A program made the translations under genes and the position numbers. The notes beneath the pieces are model-generated. The model was not told the DNA's origin. It saw nothing but the letters and a program-made list of their open reading frames with translations, and ran no database searches. DNA of 6,875 nucleotides from Candidatus Woesearchaeota archaeon (GTDB lineage: Archaea > Nanobdellota > Nanobdellia > Woesearchaeales > UBA10200), in contig JAGVZX010000063.1 in the NCBI GenBank assembly GCA_018302185.1, forward strand, positions 1 through 6,875. The letters run 5' to 3'. This document shows, one piece after another, positions 6,271 to 6,875 of this stretch; the stretch's first letter is position 1; the number at the start of each line of letters is the position of its first letter.

Positions 6271-6279
6271 TTATAAATA
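6271..6279 (+). promoter_or_regulatory. TATA box of the 68/75-residue membrane protein operon
   Basis: TTATAAATA is centred 27 bases before the ATG at 6302 and again predicts a leaderless mRNA. It is the closest to a textbook archaeal TATA box in the window. Confidence 0.6.
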
Positions 6280-6301
6280 TAAGATAAACTATCCAAATAG
6301 A

Positions 6302-6508
6302 ATGATTACTAAATCAGTAAAAGATATTATTTATGATAGAATTATTCAATTAACAATAGGCGTAGTTGGTGGTTTAGTTGTTGCTTTTTCAACTGATGCC
6401 GTACGGATTCATTATATAAAATTGGTCACATTATTTTTAGTAGCTTTAGTAGCAATTCTATTCTTAGAATTGAGAAGACAACAATTTCTGAGAAGAGAAA
6501 GAAAGTAA
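6302..6508 (+). CDS. small two-span membrane protein, 68 residues, unknown
   Basis: I do not recognise this protein. Residues 1-13 are polar, a first hydrophobic segment covers about 14-30 (LTIGVVGGLVVAFS, glycine-rich), a short loop with TDAVRIHYIK follows, and a second segment covers about 39-57. The tail is very basic (LRRQQFLRRERK). Both ends are predicted to be cytoplasmic, giving a helical hairpin. The short glycine-containing first helix and basic tail are seen in many unrelated small membrane proteins, including holin-like ones, and I infer no function from them. The start fits the TATA box 27 bases upstream. The next gene begins 21 bases after the stop and has an SD-like sequence, so the two are probably co-transcribed. 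Confidence 0.7.
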   Translation: MITKSVKDIIYDRIIQLTIGVVGGLVVAFSTDAVRIHYIKLVTLFLVALVAILFLELRRQQFLRRERK

Positions 6509-6519
6509 AAAATAATATA

Positions 6520-6524
6520 GTGAT
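6520..6524 (+). promoter_or_regulatory. Shine-Dalgarno-like sequence of the 75-residue protein gene
   Basis: GTGAT matches part of the archaeal SD consensus GGAGGTGATC and ends 5 bases before the ATG at 6530. It supports translation of this gene from a shared mRNA with the preceding gene. Confidence 0.4.
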
Positions 6525-6529
6525 ATAAA

Positions 6530-6757
6530 ATGCCAATCAAAACAAATACAGGTGGACTCAAAGAATTTTATTATACTAAAGAAGACTCAGAGAGAATTGA
6601 AAGAGATGATTCAGATGTTCTTGATTTTAAAGTAGCTCTTAGGGGACATTATCAAAAAGTAGAAGAAAAAAGAATAGTACATACAAAAGTATTAAAATTT
6701 TCATTATTTCTCGGAGTTATACTTATTATTTTAATTATTATATGGATAACTAAGTAG
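6530..6757 (+). CDS. small C-terminally anchored membrane protein, 75 residues, unknown
   Basis: I do not recognise this protein. Residues 1-52 are hydrophilic and strongly charged (KEDSERIERDDSD at about 17-29, KVEEKRIVHTKV at about 43-54). A single very hydrophobic helix at about 55-73, rich in Ile and Leu (LFLGVILIILIIIW), is followed only by ITK. This is the layout of a tail-anchored protein with its N-terminal part in the cytoplasm. With the two-span protein encoded 21 bases upstream it may form a membrane complex; that is inferred from position alone. The fit of an SD-like GTGAT before the ATG supports the start. Confidence 0.7.
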   Translation: MPIKTNTGGLKEFYYTKEDSERIERDDSDVLDFKVALRGHYQKVEEKRIVHTKVLKFSLFLGVILIILIIIWITK

Positions 6758-6771
6758 AAAATAAAAATATA

Positions 6772-6875
6772 TTAAATATTTAGTTGTGGCATTATCTTTT
6801 CGTTTCTATACCTTACAACATGTGAGTTGTAATTAAGACTATCGTCAGATTTTTGATCATATAAAGTTACAACAA
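6772..6875 (-). CDS. possible C-terminal end of a minus-strand gene, unknown
   Basis: Reading the minus strand from the right edge, one frame stays open for 33 codons and ends at TAA (6774-6772). It gives a mixed-composition peptide that begins VVTLYDQKSDDSLN and ends RYRNEKIMPQLNI. The other minus-strand frames and all plus-strand frames over this stretch contain stops. An open frame of this length in such AT-rich DNA is suggestive but not decisive. It would be convergent with the small membrane-protein operon, leaving 14 bases between the stops. No family can be assigned from the fragment. Confidence 0.4.
   Translation of the reverse strand, partial: VVTLYDQKSDDSLNYNSHVVRYRNEKIMPQLNI
6813..6873. 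repeat. TTACAAC repeats: one inverted pair plus a third copy
   Basis: TTACAAC at 6813-6819 and GTTGTAA at 6826-6832 form a perfect 7-bp inverted repeat around a 6-base spacer. TTACAAC recurs at 6867-6873, next to the edge. The repeats fall within the possible minus-strand reading frame, so they may be chance in coding sequence. They could also be binding sites or the start of a repeat array that continues beyond the window. Confidence 0.4.

Noticed and set aside
6813..6873. Start of a CRISPR array
   Set aside because: The repeated unit is only 7 bp, orientation differs between copies, and spacing is irregular; no cas genes are in the window.
1..6875. tRNA, rRNA or insertion-sequence genes
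   Set aside because: I searched by eye for tRNA-like TTC-arm/CCA ends, terminal inverted repeats with transposase motifs and rRNA signatures, and saw none.

Overview
The window reads as an AT-rich archaeal chromosome segment. The support is archaeal gene content (archease next to an RtcB whose active-site spacing closely follows the Pyrococcus enzyme) and archaeal promoter architecture. Five separate transcription units each have a TATA-like box centred about 27 to 30 bases before the ATG, which predicts leaderless mRNAs. The two downstream genes in tight pairs instead have Shine-Dalgarno-like sequences. A DPANN/Woesearchaeota-type host would fit the base composition, the short intergenic spaces and the HTH plus nucleotidyltransferase pair, but this lineage guess is an inference and is not proven by the sequence.

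Layout. Positions 1-173 are the C-terminal end of archease. Positions 253-1707 encode RtcB, the RNA ligase that archease activates, so the left end is an RNA repair/tRNA splicing module. Positions 1774-4275 encode a full-length bifunctional aspartokinase-homoserine dehydrogenase (ThrA type) with both threonine-sensing ACT repeats and an unusual asparagine-rich insert. Positions about 4360-5226 and 5228-5887 form a two-gene operon: a double winged-helix DNA-binding protein followed one base later by a minimal nucleotidyltransferase. Its order and domain types resemble AbiE-like (type IV) toxin-antitoxin pairs. A 12-bp direct repeat and an inverted repeat lie over the TATA box of this operon and look like an autoregulatory operator.

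From 5888 to the end the sequence looks still more AT-rich and carries only very small genes. A long RNA hairpin follows the nucleotidyltransferase. Then come three small membrane proteins of 52, 68 and 75 residues, the last two as an operon. At the right edge is the probable C-terminal end of a minus-strand gene that overlaps a TTACAAC inverted repeat. None of these small proteins is recognisable to me.

The most interesting candidates are the regulator/nucleotidyltransferase pair with its operator, the hairpin behind it, and the small membrane-protein cluster. The RNA repair genes and thrA are of known type.
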